Positions 1 to 6,276 of a stretch of 9,250 bases of DNA are shown one piece after another. Within the stretch, counting starts at the first letter, position 1. The number at the start of each line of letters is the position of its first letter. A model generated the notes under the pieces. The model was given only the letters and a program-made list of their open reading frames with translations. It ran no database searches and was not told where the DNA came from. Location of the stretch: the NCBI GenBank assembly GCA_003489165.1, contig DNJG01000044.1, positions 1 through 9,250 on the forward strand, in the 5' to 3' direction. A program made the translations under genes and the position numbers. The DNA comes from Nitrospinota bacterium (GTDB taxonomy: Bacteria > Nitrospinota > Nitrospinia > UBA9942).

Positions 1-13
1 CCGGGAGTAAATT

Positions 14-47
14 AAAACCCCATTTACGAAAGTGGATGGGGTTTTTT
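14..47 (+). terminator. Rho-independent terminator, better formed for + strand transcripts, probably bidirectional
   Basis: AAAACCCCAT (14-23) pairs with ATGGGGTTTT (36-45). The stem continues through two T-G positions and A26-T33, C27-G32 to a GAAA loop (28-31), followed by six T (42-47). On + strand RNA the T-G positions are G-U wobbles and the loop is a GNRA tetraloop closed by C-G. On minus strand RNA the same positions become A-C mismatches and the loop UUUC, but the hairpin is still followed by TTTTAAT. It lies just past the stop of the minus strand acetyltransferase gene, so it ends that operon. The asymmetry suggests it mainly serves a convergent + strand gene to the left; an in-frame TAA at 8-10 could be that gene's end, but this is a guess. 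Confidence 0.85.
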
Positions 48-51
48 ATTT

Positions 52-534
52 TTAAAGTATGTCCTTTCTATAGATTATTTTATCGTCTCCTTTGGAGTAA
101 AAGTCCTTTATCCTTGCCTCTTCAGAAAAGTTGTTATTAATATAAAATTGCCTTGTCTTCTCATAGACTGCCCTTGAAGATGTTTCGGCGAAAAGTAATC
201 TTCCTGAAAGTTCTGCTATTTTTTCTTCTACATGGTTAAGGAGTATCTTGCCTATGCCATGCCTCTGGTATTCAGGTTTTACTGCAATCCAGTAAAGGTC
301 ATAAGCCCCATTTGTAAGTGGTGCTTTTCCATAGCAGACATATCCTATTATTTTATCGTCTTCATTTATGGCAGATGTAATCAAGTAATCTTTTTGAGAA
401 GGATTATTAAGATAAATATCTATGAGTTCTAAGGCACACTCAATCTCTTCCTGATTAAATATTTGTGTATCAATGAGTATGGTTTTAATGGCTTTTCTGT
501 CTTCACTTTTTGTCTTTCTAATTTTTATTTTCAT
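52..534 (-). CDS. GNAT family N-acetyltransferase
   Basis: A 160-residue protein of the GCN5-related acetyltransferase fold, which moves an acyl group from acyl-CoA to an amine. The acetyl-CoA pyrophosphate loop is visible as QRHGIG (residues 90-95), directly after the beta-4 strand YWIAVKPEY. The C-terminal part (YEKTRQFYINNNF, about 124-136) matches the usual motif B region. Length and motif order are normal for a single-domain GNAT, and there is no signal peptide or membrane segment, so it is cytosolic. The ATG lies 17 bp inside the end of the upstream ATP-grasp gene and has only a weak AGAAAGA ahead of it, so translation is probably coupled. The substrate cannot be read from sequence. Pairing with a ligase and arginine decarboxylase makes an amine or polyamine-type substrate conceivable, but this is inference. 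Confidence 0.85.
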   Translation of the reverse strand: MKIKIRKTKSEDRKAIKTILIDTQIFNQEEIECALELIDIYLNNPSQKDYLITSAINEDDKIIGYVCYGKAPLTNGAYDLYWIAVKPEYQRHGIGKILLNHVEEKIAELSGRLLFAETSSRAVYEKTRQFYINNNFSEEARIKDFYSKGDDKIIYRKDIL

Positions 535-1564
535 TAAATCTTTCTATTGCAGTGCTGACAATGCCTTTTATTAATTTATTATATGACCAGCCGTCTACCC
601 CTGCAGATTTTGCCATCCCATCGCCTATTGATATGTCAGGGTTTGCATTCATCTCCAAAACAAAAGGTGTATTGTTATTATCCAGCCGTATGTCAACTCT
701 TGCATAGTCTCTGCACCCTGTAACCTCAAATGTCTTTAATGCAACCTCTTTTATACTATTCTCTATTTCAACTGAGATATTTGCAGGACACAAAGATGGT
801 GTGAGCCTATAGCTGTCGCTATTTTTCATCCATTTGGATTTATAACAGAGTATCTTTGGGGCTTTTGGGGGTGTATTAGAGTAATCAACCTCGGCAACAG
901 GAAAAATATGGGGCGGGTTATTTCCTAAGATTGATACATTAAATTCTCTCCCTTCAATATATTCCTCTACTATTACAGGCTGATTATATTTATTGAATAT
1001 ATATTCAAATTTCTCTTTCAGTGTATCAAAATTAAAAACTACTGAATTGCTGTCAATCCCAACACTGCCATCCTCCGACTGTGGCTTTACCATAAGTGGA
1101 AATTTCAGATTCCATGGCCCGTTTTCACGGGTGCCCCGAGATTCCAGATTCTGGATTGTATTGATTGATAATCCTGCCGGGACAGGGATGTTATTCTGGA
1201 TCAGAAGCTGTTTTGTTTTTTCCTTATTGGATGTTAAACCTATTGCAGAGGGTGGTGATCCTGTGTAGACGACATTTAGCAGTTCAAAGATGGCAGCTAC
1301 ATTTGATTCTAAAGAAGGGTCGCCATCAAATGCCTCGCAGAGATTAAATATGAGGCATGGCTTTGATTCCTCTATCTTTTCAATTGTCCTGATTAGATTT
1401 TTTGAATTTAAACCGATTCTGAGGGTCTTAAAGTTAGATTCAATCAATGCCCTTTCAACACCTTCAGATGTTTTTATTACGGATTGCAGTGAGATTATAT
1501 CTTCCTCAGACCCTCTTTTTATTTCACGGTCATCATTATAGATAACAATAATAAGATTTTTCAC
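518..1564 (-). CDS. ATP-grasp ligase, D-alanine--D-alanine ligase-like
   Basis: A 348-residue member of the ATP-grasp family close to D-Ala-D-Ala ligases; such enzymes join a carboxylate to an amine through an acyl phosphate. Visible features: FNLCEAFDGDPSLESN and YTGSPPSAIGLTSNKEKTK (about 73-118) as in the Ddl N-terminal half; the ATP-binding lysine in VKP (K160) and SVGID (S167); VEEYIEGREFNVSILG (199-214); and the metal-binding set RVD (D291) and LEMNANP (E304, N306). The N-terminus (YNDDREIK) differs from the GGxSxE loop of true Ddl, so a different amino substrate is likely. The start is GTG, overlapping the TAG stop of pdaD by one base, and the GNAT gene overlaps its end. Residues 135-153 coincide with a hairpin and repeat segment and look like an insertion. 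Ligase class is secure; the substrate is unknown. Confidence 0.85.
   Translation of the reverse strand: MKNLIIVIYNDDREIKRGSEEDIISLQSVIKTSEGVERALIESNFKTLRIGLNSKNLIRTIEKIEESKPCLIFNLCEAFDGDPSLESNVAAIFELLNVVYTGSPPSAIGLTSNKEKTKQLLIQNNIPVPAGLSINTIQNLESRGTRENGPWNLKFPLMVKPQSEDGSVGIDSNSVVFNFDTLKEKFEYIFNKYNQPVIVEEYIEGREFNVSILGNNPPHIFPVAEVDYSNTPPKAPKILCYKSKWMKNSDSYRLTPSLCPANISVEIENSIKEVALKTFEVTGCRDYARVDIRLDNNNTPFVLEMNANPDISIGDGMAKSAGVDGWSYNKLIKGIVSTAIERFNENKN
1107..1160. repeat. Hairpin flanked by direct repeats, in frame inside the ATP-grasp gene
   Basis: AGATTCCA occurs at 1107-1114 and again at 1139-1146. Between them is an inverted repeat, CCCGT (1118-1122) and ACGGG (1127-1131), whose loop reads GAAA on the mRNA (minus) strand. 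Immediately after come three near-heptameric units, GATTCCA, GATTCTG and GATTGTA (1140-1160). The segment encodes residues 135-153, just before the conserved FPLMVKP strand, where Ddl-type enzymes usually have a shorter variable linker. Insertion is inferred from this comparison from memory. Confidence 0.55.
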
Positions 1565-2106
1565 TAAAATAAAAATACTGCAGCAGAAACTACTGTGCAG
1601 TAGCCGCTCTTTACAACCGCGGTCTGGGTTATATTTGCAGTCCTAACGATCCTGTCGCTGATTTTGAACACCTCTTTTTTCTCATCCCAGCTTTTATTTT
1701 CATCAAACTCAACACCAAGGGTTGATGCAAGCATAGCTGCAGCAAGGTCTTCTGCATAATCACCTGCAGATTTTTCAGTCTTGCCATAAGAGTGATGTTC
1801 ACTTAGATAGCCGTAGGTATTTTTGTCTGTCGGTATTGCACAGCCTACGGACGCAGCAACCAGCCTGTGAGGCTCATTACTTCCGCATCTTGCAAGGACG
1901 CAGTATGTTATCATACCGGGTATCAACTGTTTCAATCCTTCTTTTCTACTGATTATCTTACAGCCAGGCGGCAATATACTTGATACATAAACCAGATTGC
2001 ATTTCTCAATACCTGCATCCCTTAAGGCAAGCTCAAAAGAGCGGAGCTCCTCTTTGTGAGTTCCAACACCTTTTGTAAAAAACATCTTTTTTGGTACAAG
2101 CACCAT
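1564..2106 (-). CDS. pdaD: Pyruvoyl-dependent arginine decarboxylase (PvlArgDC)
   Basis: Converts arginine to agmatine and CO2, the first step of polyamine synthesis by the agmatine route. It belongs to the small self-processing pyruvoyl family, first studied in Methanocaldococcus jannaschii. The self-cleavage site is clear: VSSILPPG (41-48), with cleavage expected between Ser42 and Ser43 so that Ser43 becomes the pyruvoyl group. The catalytic glutamate is probably E103 in YLSEHHSYG, at the place of the archaeal EYEG glutamate. The length of 180 residues is normal and the C-terminal strand (SGYCTVVSAAVFLF) is complete. The ATG follows a strong ribosome binding site at 2114-2120. The gene sits 30 bp after nadE and shares one base with the GTG start of the ATP-grasp gene. 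No agmatinase or agmatine deiminase gene is in the window. Confidence 0.93.
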   Translation of the reverse strand: MVLVPKKMFFTKGVGTHKEELRSFELALRDAGIEKCNLVYVSSILPPGCKIISRKEGLKQLIPGMITYCVLARCGSNEPHRLVAASVGCAIPTDKNTYGYLSEHHSYGKTEKSAGDYAEDLAAAMLASTLGVEFDENKSWDEKKEVFKISDRIVRTANITQTAVVKSGYCTVVSAAVFLF

Positions 2107-2113
2107 CTATTTT

Positions 2114-2120
2114 CCCTCCT
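2114..2120 (-). promoter_or_regulatory. Ribosome binding site of pdaD
   Basis: On the minus strand AGGAGGG lies 7 bases ahead of the ATG at 2106. It is one of the two strongest Shine-Dalgarno sequences in the window (the antitoxin has the other) and fixes the pdaD start. The preceding nadE gene lacks a comparable site. Confidence 0.8.
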
Positions 2121-2136
2121 TTAAGTAAGGTTGAAT

Positions 2137-3858
2137 TTAATCTTGTTGATACCTGTTTGTTATTGGCAGCCTTCTATCTCTTCCAAATGCCTTTGGTGTT
2201 ATTTTGACGCCCGGCGAAGCCTGTCTTCTCTTATATTCATTCCTGTCAACCATGCCGATTACCCTTTTTGCTATCTCCATTTTATATCCCCTTCTTACAA
2301 TCTCGTCTATTGACTTATCATCCTCTACATAAGCATGGAGGATTGGGTCTAAAACAGGATATGGAGGAAGCGTATCTGCATCCCTTTGGTTGGGTTTCAG
2401 TTCGGCAGATGGCTCCTTCTCTAATATATCCCTCGTTATTATTTCCCTCCTTTCTATAGAATTTTTATGTTTTGCAAGTTCATAAACAAGTGTTTTTGGC
2501 ACATCCTTCAAAATTGCAAACCCGCCTGCCATATCACCATAAAGTGTGCAGTAGCCTGTGCTGATTTCGCTCTTGTTCCCTGTAGTCAGGACGAGCCAGC
2601 CAAATTTATTTGAGAGTGCCATAACAATATTTCCCCTGATACGTGCCTGTATGTTTTCTTCCGTTGTATTTCTTTGCAGTCCTTCAAATGTCCCTTCTAA
2701 TGCCTCATCGTAAGCATCCATCAAATTTGATATGGATATTTTTATTAATCTTATGCCGAGATTGTTTGATAACTCTTCCGAGTCTGTAATGCTCCCAACC
2801 GATGAGAACGGCGAAGGCATGGAGACGCCTATTACATTATCTTTTCCAAGTGCATCTACAGCAATGACAGCCGTAAGGGCTGAATCTATACCGCCGCTCA
2901 GCCCTATTGCAACCTTTAAAAATCCATTCTTTTTTACATAATCCCTTGTCCCGAGAACAAGGGCATTGTATATCTCGCCTAATGTATCAAGCGGTTTATT
3001 TTTAGGTGTTTCAGGGAGAGGAGGTTTTTTATCATAGGTGCTTTTTTCACTTATTTTTATAACTTTGAGGGCAGGGATTTTGCCTGATTGTTTTGTAATT
3101 TTTCTGTATCTTCCTTCAACCTGAATATCTGCAAATATGATATCCTCTTCAAACTGTTTCCCCTGTGTAATCAGCCTCCCCTTTTTGTTAAATATGAATC
3201 CATTACCATCAAATACCAGCTCATCCTGTCCCCCCACAAGATTGTTATAAACTATGTGGCAGTTGTTCTCCCTCGCCCTTTTTGACAGCATCCTTTTTCT
3301 TATTCCTCCCTTACCTGCATGGTATGGCGATGAAGAAATATTTATTATGAGCCCCGCTCCCCCTTTTTTTACCTGCCATCTCGGAGGGCCATCATAATAC
3401 CATATGTCTTCACATATATTTATCCCTGTAACAACTCCATTTATCACAAATACCGGGCATTCATTTCCAGGCTGAAAATATCTTTTCTCATCAAAGACGC
3501 CGTAATTCGGAAGATATATTTTATAATATACGCCTTTAATTTTTCCATTATTTAAAATGCCTGCTGCGTTGTAAACAGCATCATCTTTTTTGTCAGCAAA
3601 ACCCACAATGGCAGTTATATTTTTAGTCTTCTTTGCGATTTTCTTTAGAGACTCTTTGTTGCCTCTGATAAAATCTGCCTTCATCAAAAGGTCTTCGGGC
3701 GGATAGCCTGTCACAGATAGCTCTGGAAACACTACAATATCTGCCTTTAATCCCTCTGCCTTTTCTATGTATTCAATAATCTTTTTCGCATTGCCATCAA
3801 TGTCACCGACAGTCGTATTTATCTGTGCCATTGCTATCCGTAAGTTTATCACATCCAT
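2137..3858 (-). CDS. nadE: Glutamine-dependent NAD+ synthetase
   Basis: Last step of NAD synthesis: amidation of deamido-NAD (NaAD) with ATP, using ammonia released from glutamine. The 573-residue protein has two domains. The N-terminal nitrilase-type glutaminase (about 6-260) shows the Glu-Lys-Cys triad as E46 in VVFPELSVTGYPPEDL, K113 in YYKIYLPNYG and C149 in INICEDIWY. The C-terminal synthetase (about 290-573) has the PP-loop SGGIDSA (321-327), TTGNKSE (425-431) and a C-terminal GRDRRLPITNRY. Length is normal for the fused form, so no separate ammonia supply is needed. The ATG gives the usual short lead-in to RIAMAQINTTVGD, but the 40 bp ahead of it are almost pure A/T with no clear ribosome binding site. 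It lies between pyrD and pdaD in one direction; NAD is also the electron acceptor for the adjacent PyrK/PyrD enzyme. Confidence 0.96.
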   Translation of the reverse strand: MDVINLRIAMAQINTTVGDIDGNAKKIIEYIEKAEGLKADIVVFPELSVTGYPPEDLLMKADFIRGNKESLKKIAKKTKNITAIVGFADKKDDAVYNAAGILNNGKIKGVYYKIYLPNYGVFDEKRYFQPGNECPVFVINGVVTGINICEDIWYYDGPPRWQVKKGGAGLIINISSSPYHAGKGGIRKRMLSKRARENNCHIVYNNLVGGQDELVFDGNGFIFNKKGRLITQGKQFEEDIIFADIQVEGRYRKITKQSGKIPALKVIKISEKSTYDKKPPLPETPKNKPLDTLGEIYNALVLGTRDYVKKNGFLKVAIGLSGGIDSALTAVIAVDALGKDNVIGVSMPSPFSSVGSITDSEELSNNLGIRLIKISISNLMDAYDEALEGTFEGLQRNTTEENIQARIRGNIVMALSNKFGWLVLTTGNKSEISTGYCTLYGDMAGGFAILKDVPKTLVYELAKHKNSIERREIITRDILEKEPSAELKPNQRDADTLPPYPVLDPILHAYVEDDKSIDEIVRRGYKMEIAKRVIGMVDRNEYKRRQASPGVKITPKAFGRDRRLPITNRYQQD

Positions 3859-3898
3859 AAATTAATTTTACAAAAATATATTAAAAAAAATAAAATAA

Positions 3899-4852
3899 TC
3901 AAATTGCAATAGACCCTGCTATCTCATTTATATCTTTAATACTATTTTGCCCGCAATATAATTTCAGCCCGTCTATAATTTTTTCTGATGATGCCGGGTC
4001 AATGAAGTTGGCAGTTCCTATCTGAACAGCAGAGGCGCCGGCAATCATAAATTCAATGGCATCTTCATAGGTCATAATACCGCCTACTCCGATTATTGGC
4101 AATTTGATAGTTTTTGCAACCTGCCAGACCATTTTTAAAGCAACCGGTTTAATGGCTGGACCAGAAAGCCCTCCGATTATATTTGCAAGTTTGGGCTTTC
4201 TTGTCTTAATATCAATAACCATCCCTGAGAGTGTATTGATAAGAGAAATTGCATCTGCCCCTGCATCAGAAGCAGCCTTTGCAATAACAGTTATATCAGT
4301 TACATTGGGAGACAATTTTACTATCAATGGGAGTCTTGTGTTTTTTCTAACAGCATTAACTACACGAAATGCTAAATCAGGGTTTGTCCCGAATTCAAGC
4401 CATCCTTCCTTTTTATTTGGACACGATATATTCATCTCAAGCCCATGAATGCCAGAGACAGAATCAACCTTTTTTGCTACCTCGCAGTATTCATCTATAG
4501 AATCGCCAAAGAAATTTACAATTACCTTTGTATCAAATTTTTCAAGAAATGGGAGTTTATCATTTACAAAGGAATCTATGCCAATATTCTGCAGACCTAT
4601 GGAATTAAGCATCCCTGCTGATGTCTCCACAATCCTCGGCGGAGGATTGCCTTCTCTCGGAGTAAGGGATAATCCCTTAACAACAATTGCTCCAAGTTTG
4701 TTAAGGTCTATATATTTTGCATACTCCTCGCCATAACCAAATGTCCCTGATGCCACCATTACAGGGTTTTTCATCAAAATCCCTGCAATGTTAACAGATA
4801 AGTTTATCTTTGATATATCTTTTCTGACCACTCTTTTTATATCTTTTCCCAT
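3899..4852 (-). CDS. pyrD: Dihydroorotate dehydrogenase, class 1B catalytic subunit
   Basis: Oxidises dihydroorotate to orotate with FMN in pyrimidine synthesis and passes electrons to the PyrK subunit. The 317 residues form a TIM barrel with the class 1 signature: VKG (K59), the active-site cysteine C144 in NISCPNKK, and the FMN phosphate loops GVGGI (255-259) and VQIGT (276-280). A cysteine base and an adjacent pyrK identify class 1B rather than the membrane-linked class 2 enzyme, which uses serine. The start ATG has GGAG seven bases upstream within the 16-bp gap after pyrK. It adds about 15 charged residues before the usual NLSVNIAGI start; no better start is seen. No repeat insertions were noticed, unlike its partner. 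Confidence 0.96.
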   Translation of the reverse strand: MGKDIKRVVRKDISKINLSVNIAGILMKNPVMVASGTFGYGEEYAKYIDLNKLGAIVVKGLSLTPREGNPPPRIVETSAGMLNSIGLQNIGIDSFVNDKLPFLEKFDTKVIVNFFGDSIDEYCEVAKKVDSVSGIHGLEMNISCPNKKEGWLEFGTNPDLAFRVVNAVRKNTRLPLIVKLSPNVTDITVIAKAASDAGADAISLINTLSGMVIDIKTRKPKLANIIGGLSGPAIKPVALKMVWQVAKTIKLPIIGVGGIMTYEDAIEFMIAGASAVQIGTANFIDPASSEKIIDGLKLYCGQNSIKDINEIAGSIAI

Positions 4853-4868
4853 AGATTCGCTCCGCTCA

Positions 4869-5762
4869 CTACAAGTTTATCTCCTCCGCATCAAAGACAG
4901 GTCCATCTGTACAGACACACTTATAGGACTGCGGATTGCGGATTGCGGATTGCGGATTTGAATTCCGAACTCCAAACTCCAAACTCCGAACTTTCACCAC
5001 ACATCCAAGACACGCCCCTGTCCCGCAAGCCATCCTTTTATCCAGAGAAACCTGACAATCCATATTTTTATCTCTTGCAATATCTGCCACAGCCTTTAAC
5101 ATTCTCTGTGGCCCACAGGCGAATATGATTGACGATTGACGATTGAAGATTGACGATTGAGAATCTGTTATAAATGTTTTAAAGAGGTCAACAGATGTTC
5201 CCTTTTTACCCATTGAGCCGTCTTCTGTAGCTATATGAACTTTTGCACCTATCTTTTTAAAATTCTCTTTGCATAAAATATCATTTTTTGTCTTCCCACC
5301 AATAAAGACAGTTATCTTGCATCTTGCATCTTGCATAGTGCATCTTATTTCTTCTGTTAGTGCTACCATTGGTGCAACACCTATTCCACCAGCAACAATA
5401 ATTGCCCTCTCTATTTTTTCAGGTATCCAGAAACCTCGTCCAAGGGGACCAAGGACATCAATCTCATCCCCCTTTTTGAGTTCTGACATTATATTAGTCC
5501 CTTTCCCGACAACTTGATAAAGAATTTCAAATCCTCCCCTGCCTCCCTTTTTTAAGGTGGGGTGATGGGGTATCCTGTAAATACTCATAGGTCGTCTTAA
5601 AAATGGGTCATAGGAGTTATTCACCCTTATCATAACAAACTGCCCGGGTGAAGCGACTGAGAAGTTGTCACAGGAAAATCTCATCTTATAATATTTGTCC
5701 CTTCGCGTTTTTAAAAGGGATGAATTACCTATTATTTTATTCTCCAGAATAATTGCCCGCAT
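4869..5762 (-). CDS. pyrK: Dihydroorotate dehydrogenase electron transfer subunit, expanded by in-frame repeats
   Basis: The iron-sulfur flavoprotein that carries electrons from PyrD to NAD+. In order: a ferredoxin-reductase-type FAD domain with RRPMSIYR (56-63), an NAD domain with AGGIGVAP (124-131) and FACGP (214-218), and a C-terminal [2Fe-2S] site with C246, C251, C254 and probably C284 in YKCVCTDGPVFDAEE. At 297 residues it is longer than the roughly 260 usual for PyrK. The excess falls in repeat DNA: residues 65-77, 139-150, 201-212 and 256-279. The last block lies between the third and fourth cluster cysteines. All core motifs are intact and the frame is open, so the gene is probably functional. 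A TATAAT precedes the ATG by 11 bases, but the ribosome binding site is weak. pyrD follows after 16 bp. Confidence 0.94.
   Translation of the reverse strand: MRAIILENKIIGNSSLLKTRRDKYYKMRFSCDNFSVASPGQFVMIRVNNSYDPFLRRPMSIYRIPHHPTLKKGGRGGFEILYQVVGKGTNIMSELKKGDEIDVLGPLGRGFWIPEKIERAIIVAGGIGVAPMVALTEEIRCTMQDARCKITVFIGGKTKNDILCKENFKKIGAKVHIATEDGSMGKKGTSVDLFKTFITDSQSSIFNRQSSIIFACGPQRMLKAVADIARDKNMDCQVSLDKRMACGTGACLGCVVKVRSLEFGVRNSNPQSAIRNPQSYKCVCTDGPVFDAEEINL
4927..4960. repeat. Heptanucleotide array GATTGCG, about five units
   Basis: On the + strand: GACTGCG, three perfect GATTGCG copies (4934-4954), then GATTTG. The period is exactly 7 bp with no spacers. It encodes the NPQSAIRNPQS stretch of PyrK, next to the fourth cluster cysteine, and abuts a second array with a different unit. 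Confidence 0.9.
4961..4995. repeat. Heptanucleotide array AACTCCA, five units
   Basis: Five units in register on the + strand: AATTCCG, AACTCCA, AACTCCA, AACTCCG, AACTTTC. It encodes about residues 256-267 of PyrK, directly after the third cluster cysteine (C254). Together with the adjoining array it makes 69 bp, a multiple of three. Confidence 0.88.
5127..5161. repeat. Heptanucleotide array GATTGAC, five units
   Basis: Five units in register on the + strand: GATTGAC, GATTGAC, GATTGAA, GATTGAC, GATTGAG. It encodes residues 201-212 of PyrK (SQSSIFNRQSSI), just ahead of the conserved FACGP strand, replacing or lengthening a surface loop. Confidence 0.9.
5314..5348. repeat. Heptanucleotide array ATCTTGC, five units
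   Basis: Units on the + strand: three perfect ATCTTGC copies (5314-5334), then ATAGTGC and ATCTTAT. It encodes residues 139-150 of PyrK (IRCTMQDARCKI), between the GGIGVAP helix and the next strand of the NAD domain. Two extra cysteines, C141 and C148, come from this repeat. Confidence 0.85.
5533..5570. repeat. G/C-skewed imperfect inverted repeat inside pyrK
   Basis: On the minus strand a C-rich arm (CCCCACCTT), a short A run and a G-rich arm (AAGGGAGGCAGGGG) form an imperfect hairpin. It encodes residues 65-77 (PHHPTLKKGGRGG), which interrupt the strand-loop-strand between RRPMSIYR and EILYQVVGKGT, where PyrK proteins usually have a short turn. Its form recalls dispersed REP-like elements that can sit in genes in frame. 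Calling it mobile or repeated is inference, since no second copy is in the window. Confidence 0.55.
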
Positions 5763-6129
5763 AAATTCTTCATATTATACATTTTTTTACTCTCCATTAC
5801 TCTAATAATTTCATTTGACAGGCATCTTTCTTAATGTAATAAGAATAATTTTATGCAGGACTTCTAAAAGGGAGGCTGACAAAGGCAGAGGGAATACTTT
5901 ATATTGCAATATATCTCGGTTATATCTGTTACTTACTCTAAACTCCTCACCTGTTTTATAAACTAATAACTTCAACTTCTAATTTTTCTTTAATTTCGTG
6001 TTTTGACGATTCAAGAACTTGATAACTACGAAACATTTGGTGATATCCTTAAGCACTTTGTTATCTGCCGTTGCGGGTAGTTTTTTAAAATCAAGATTCA
6101 AGACCCTCTTTTTGTTGTGATTGGCTAAT
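5763..6129. other. Gene-poor interval with decayed sequence
   Basis: About 370 bases between pyrK and the truncated PIN gene hold no recognisable gene on either strand. Seen here are the possible pyrK -10 box near the low end, a 12-bp palindrome ATATTGCAATAT (5901-5912), and short minus strand open stretches without known motifs, such as one ending at 5979. The position directly behind a truncated toxin suggests the remains of the toxin's 3' part and of rearranged DNA. No tRNA, attachment site or insertion-sequence end was recognised. Confidence 0.5.
5774..5779 (-). promoter_or_regulatory. Possible -10 element ahead of pyrK
   Basis: A perfect TATAAT on the minus strand ends 11 bases before the pyrK ATG. 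No convincing -35 hexamer lies 16-18 bp upstream. If used, the transcript would be nearly leaderless. The region is A/T-rich, so chance is a real alternative. It would nevertheless be the natural place for the promoter of the pyrK-to-GNAT operon. Confidence 0.35.
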
Positions 6130-6276
6130 TTATAAGAAAAATATTGCTCCAACAACAACTCCTGATAATTCTCCAAGTCCTGATGCCAATTCACCCAAAA
6201 AAGGATTTGGTCCTTCATCTTCATCAAAGAGGGCATACCATGCACTCGTATCAACAAGTATATAATCTTTCAGCAA
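6130..6276 (-). pseudogene. Truncated PIN-domain toxin (VapC-like), N-terminal fragment
   Basis: Directly after the antitoxin stop, minus strand TTG codes for LLKDYILVDTSAWYALFDED. This is the standard opening of a PIN-domain ribonuclease, with its first catalytic aspartate (D9) in VDTSAWYAL. After about 21 residues the resemblance ends: the frame runs on through a glycine- and hydrophobic-rich tail (GELSGVVVGAIFFL) to TAA at 6130, giving only 48 residues against about 130-140 for a whole PIN toxin. The other acidic residues of the active site are absent. No single frame change visibly restores them in the following bases, so a deletion or replacement is more likely than a simple frameshift. 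It is adjacent to its cognate-type antitoxin, so the pair was once a toxin-antitoxin module. An inactive product is expected. Confidence 0.7.

Noticed and set aside
4104..4448. 114-codon + strand open frame opposite pyrD
   Set aside because: pyrD is certain on the other strand. The + frame has no motifs or ribosome binding site and is explained as an antisense shadow.
4927..5161. Possible CRISPR array
   Set aside because: The repeats are 7 bp, contiguous and without spacers, and no cas genes are present.
5815..5842. + strand promoter starting with TTGACA at 5815
   Set aside because: The best -10 at a suitable distance (TAATAA) is poor, and no + strand gene follows.
5763..5860. PyrR-type attenuator or riboswitch ahead of pyrK
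   Set aside because: No terminator/antiterminator pair or known pyrimidine leader motif could be seen near the start.
5979..6257. Minus strand open frame of 92 codons with a TTG start
   Set aside because: It begins inside and out of frame with the PIN fragment, has no recognisable motif, and no ribosome binding site supports its TTG.
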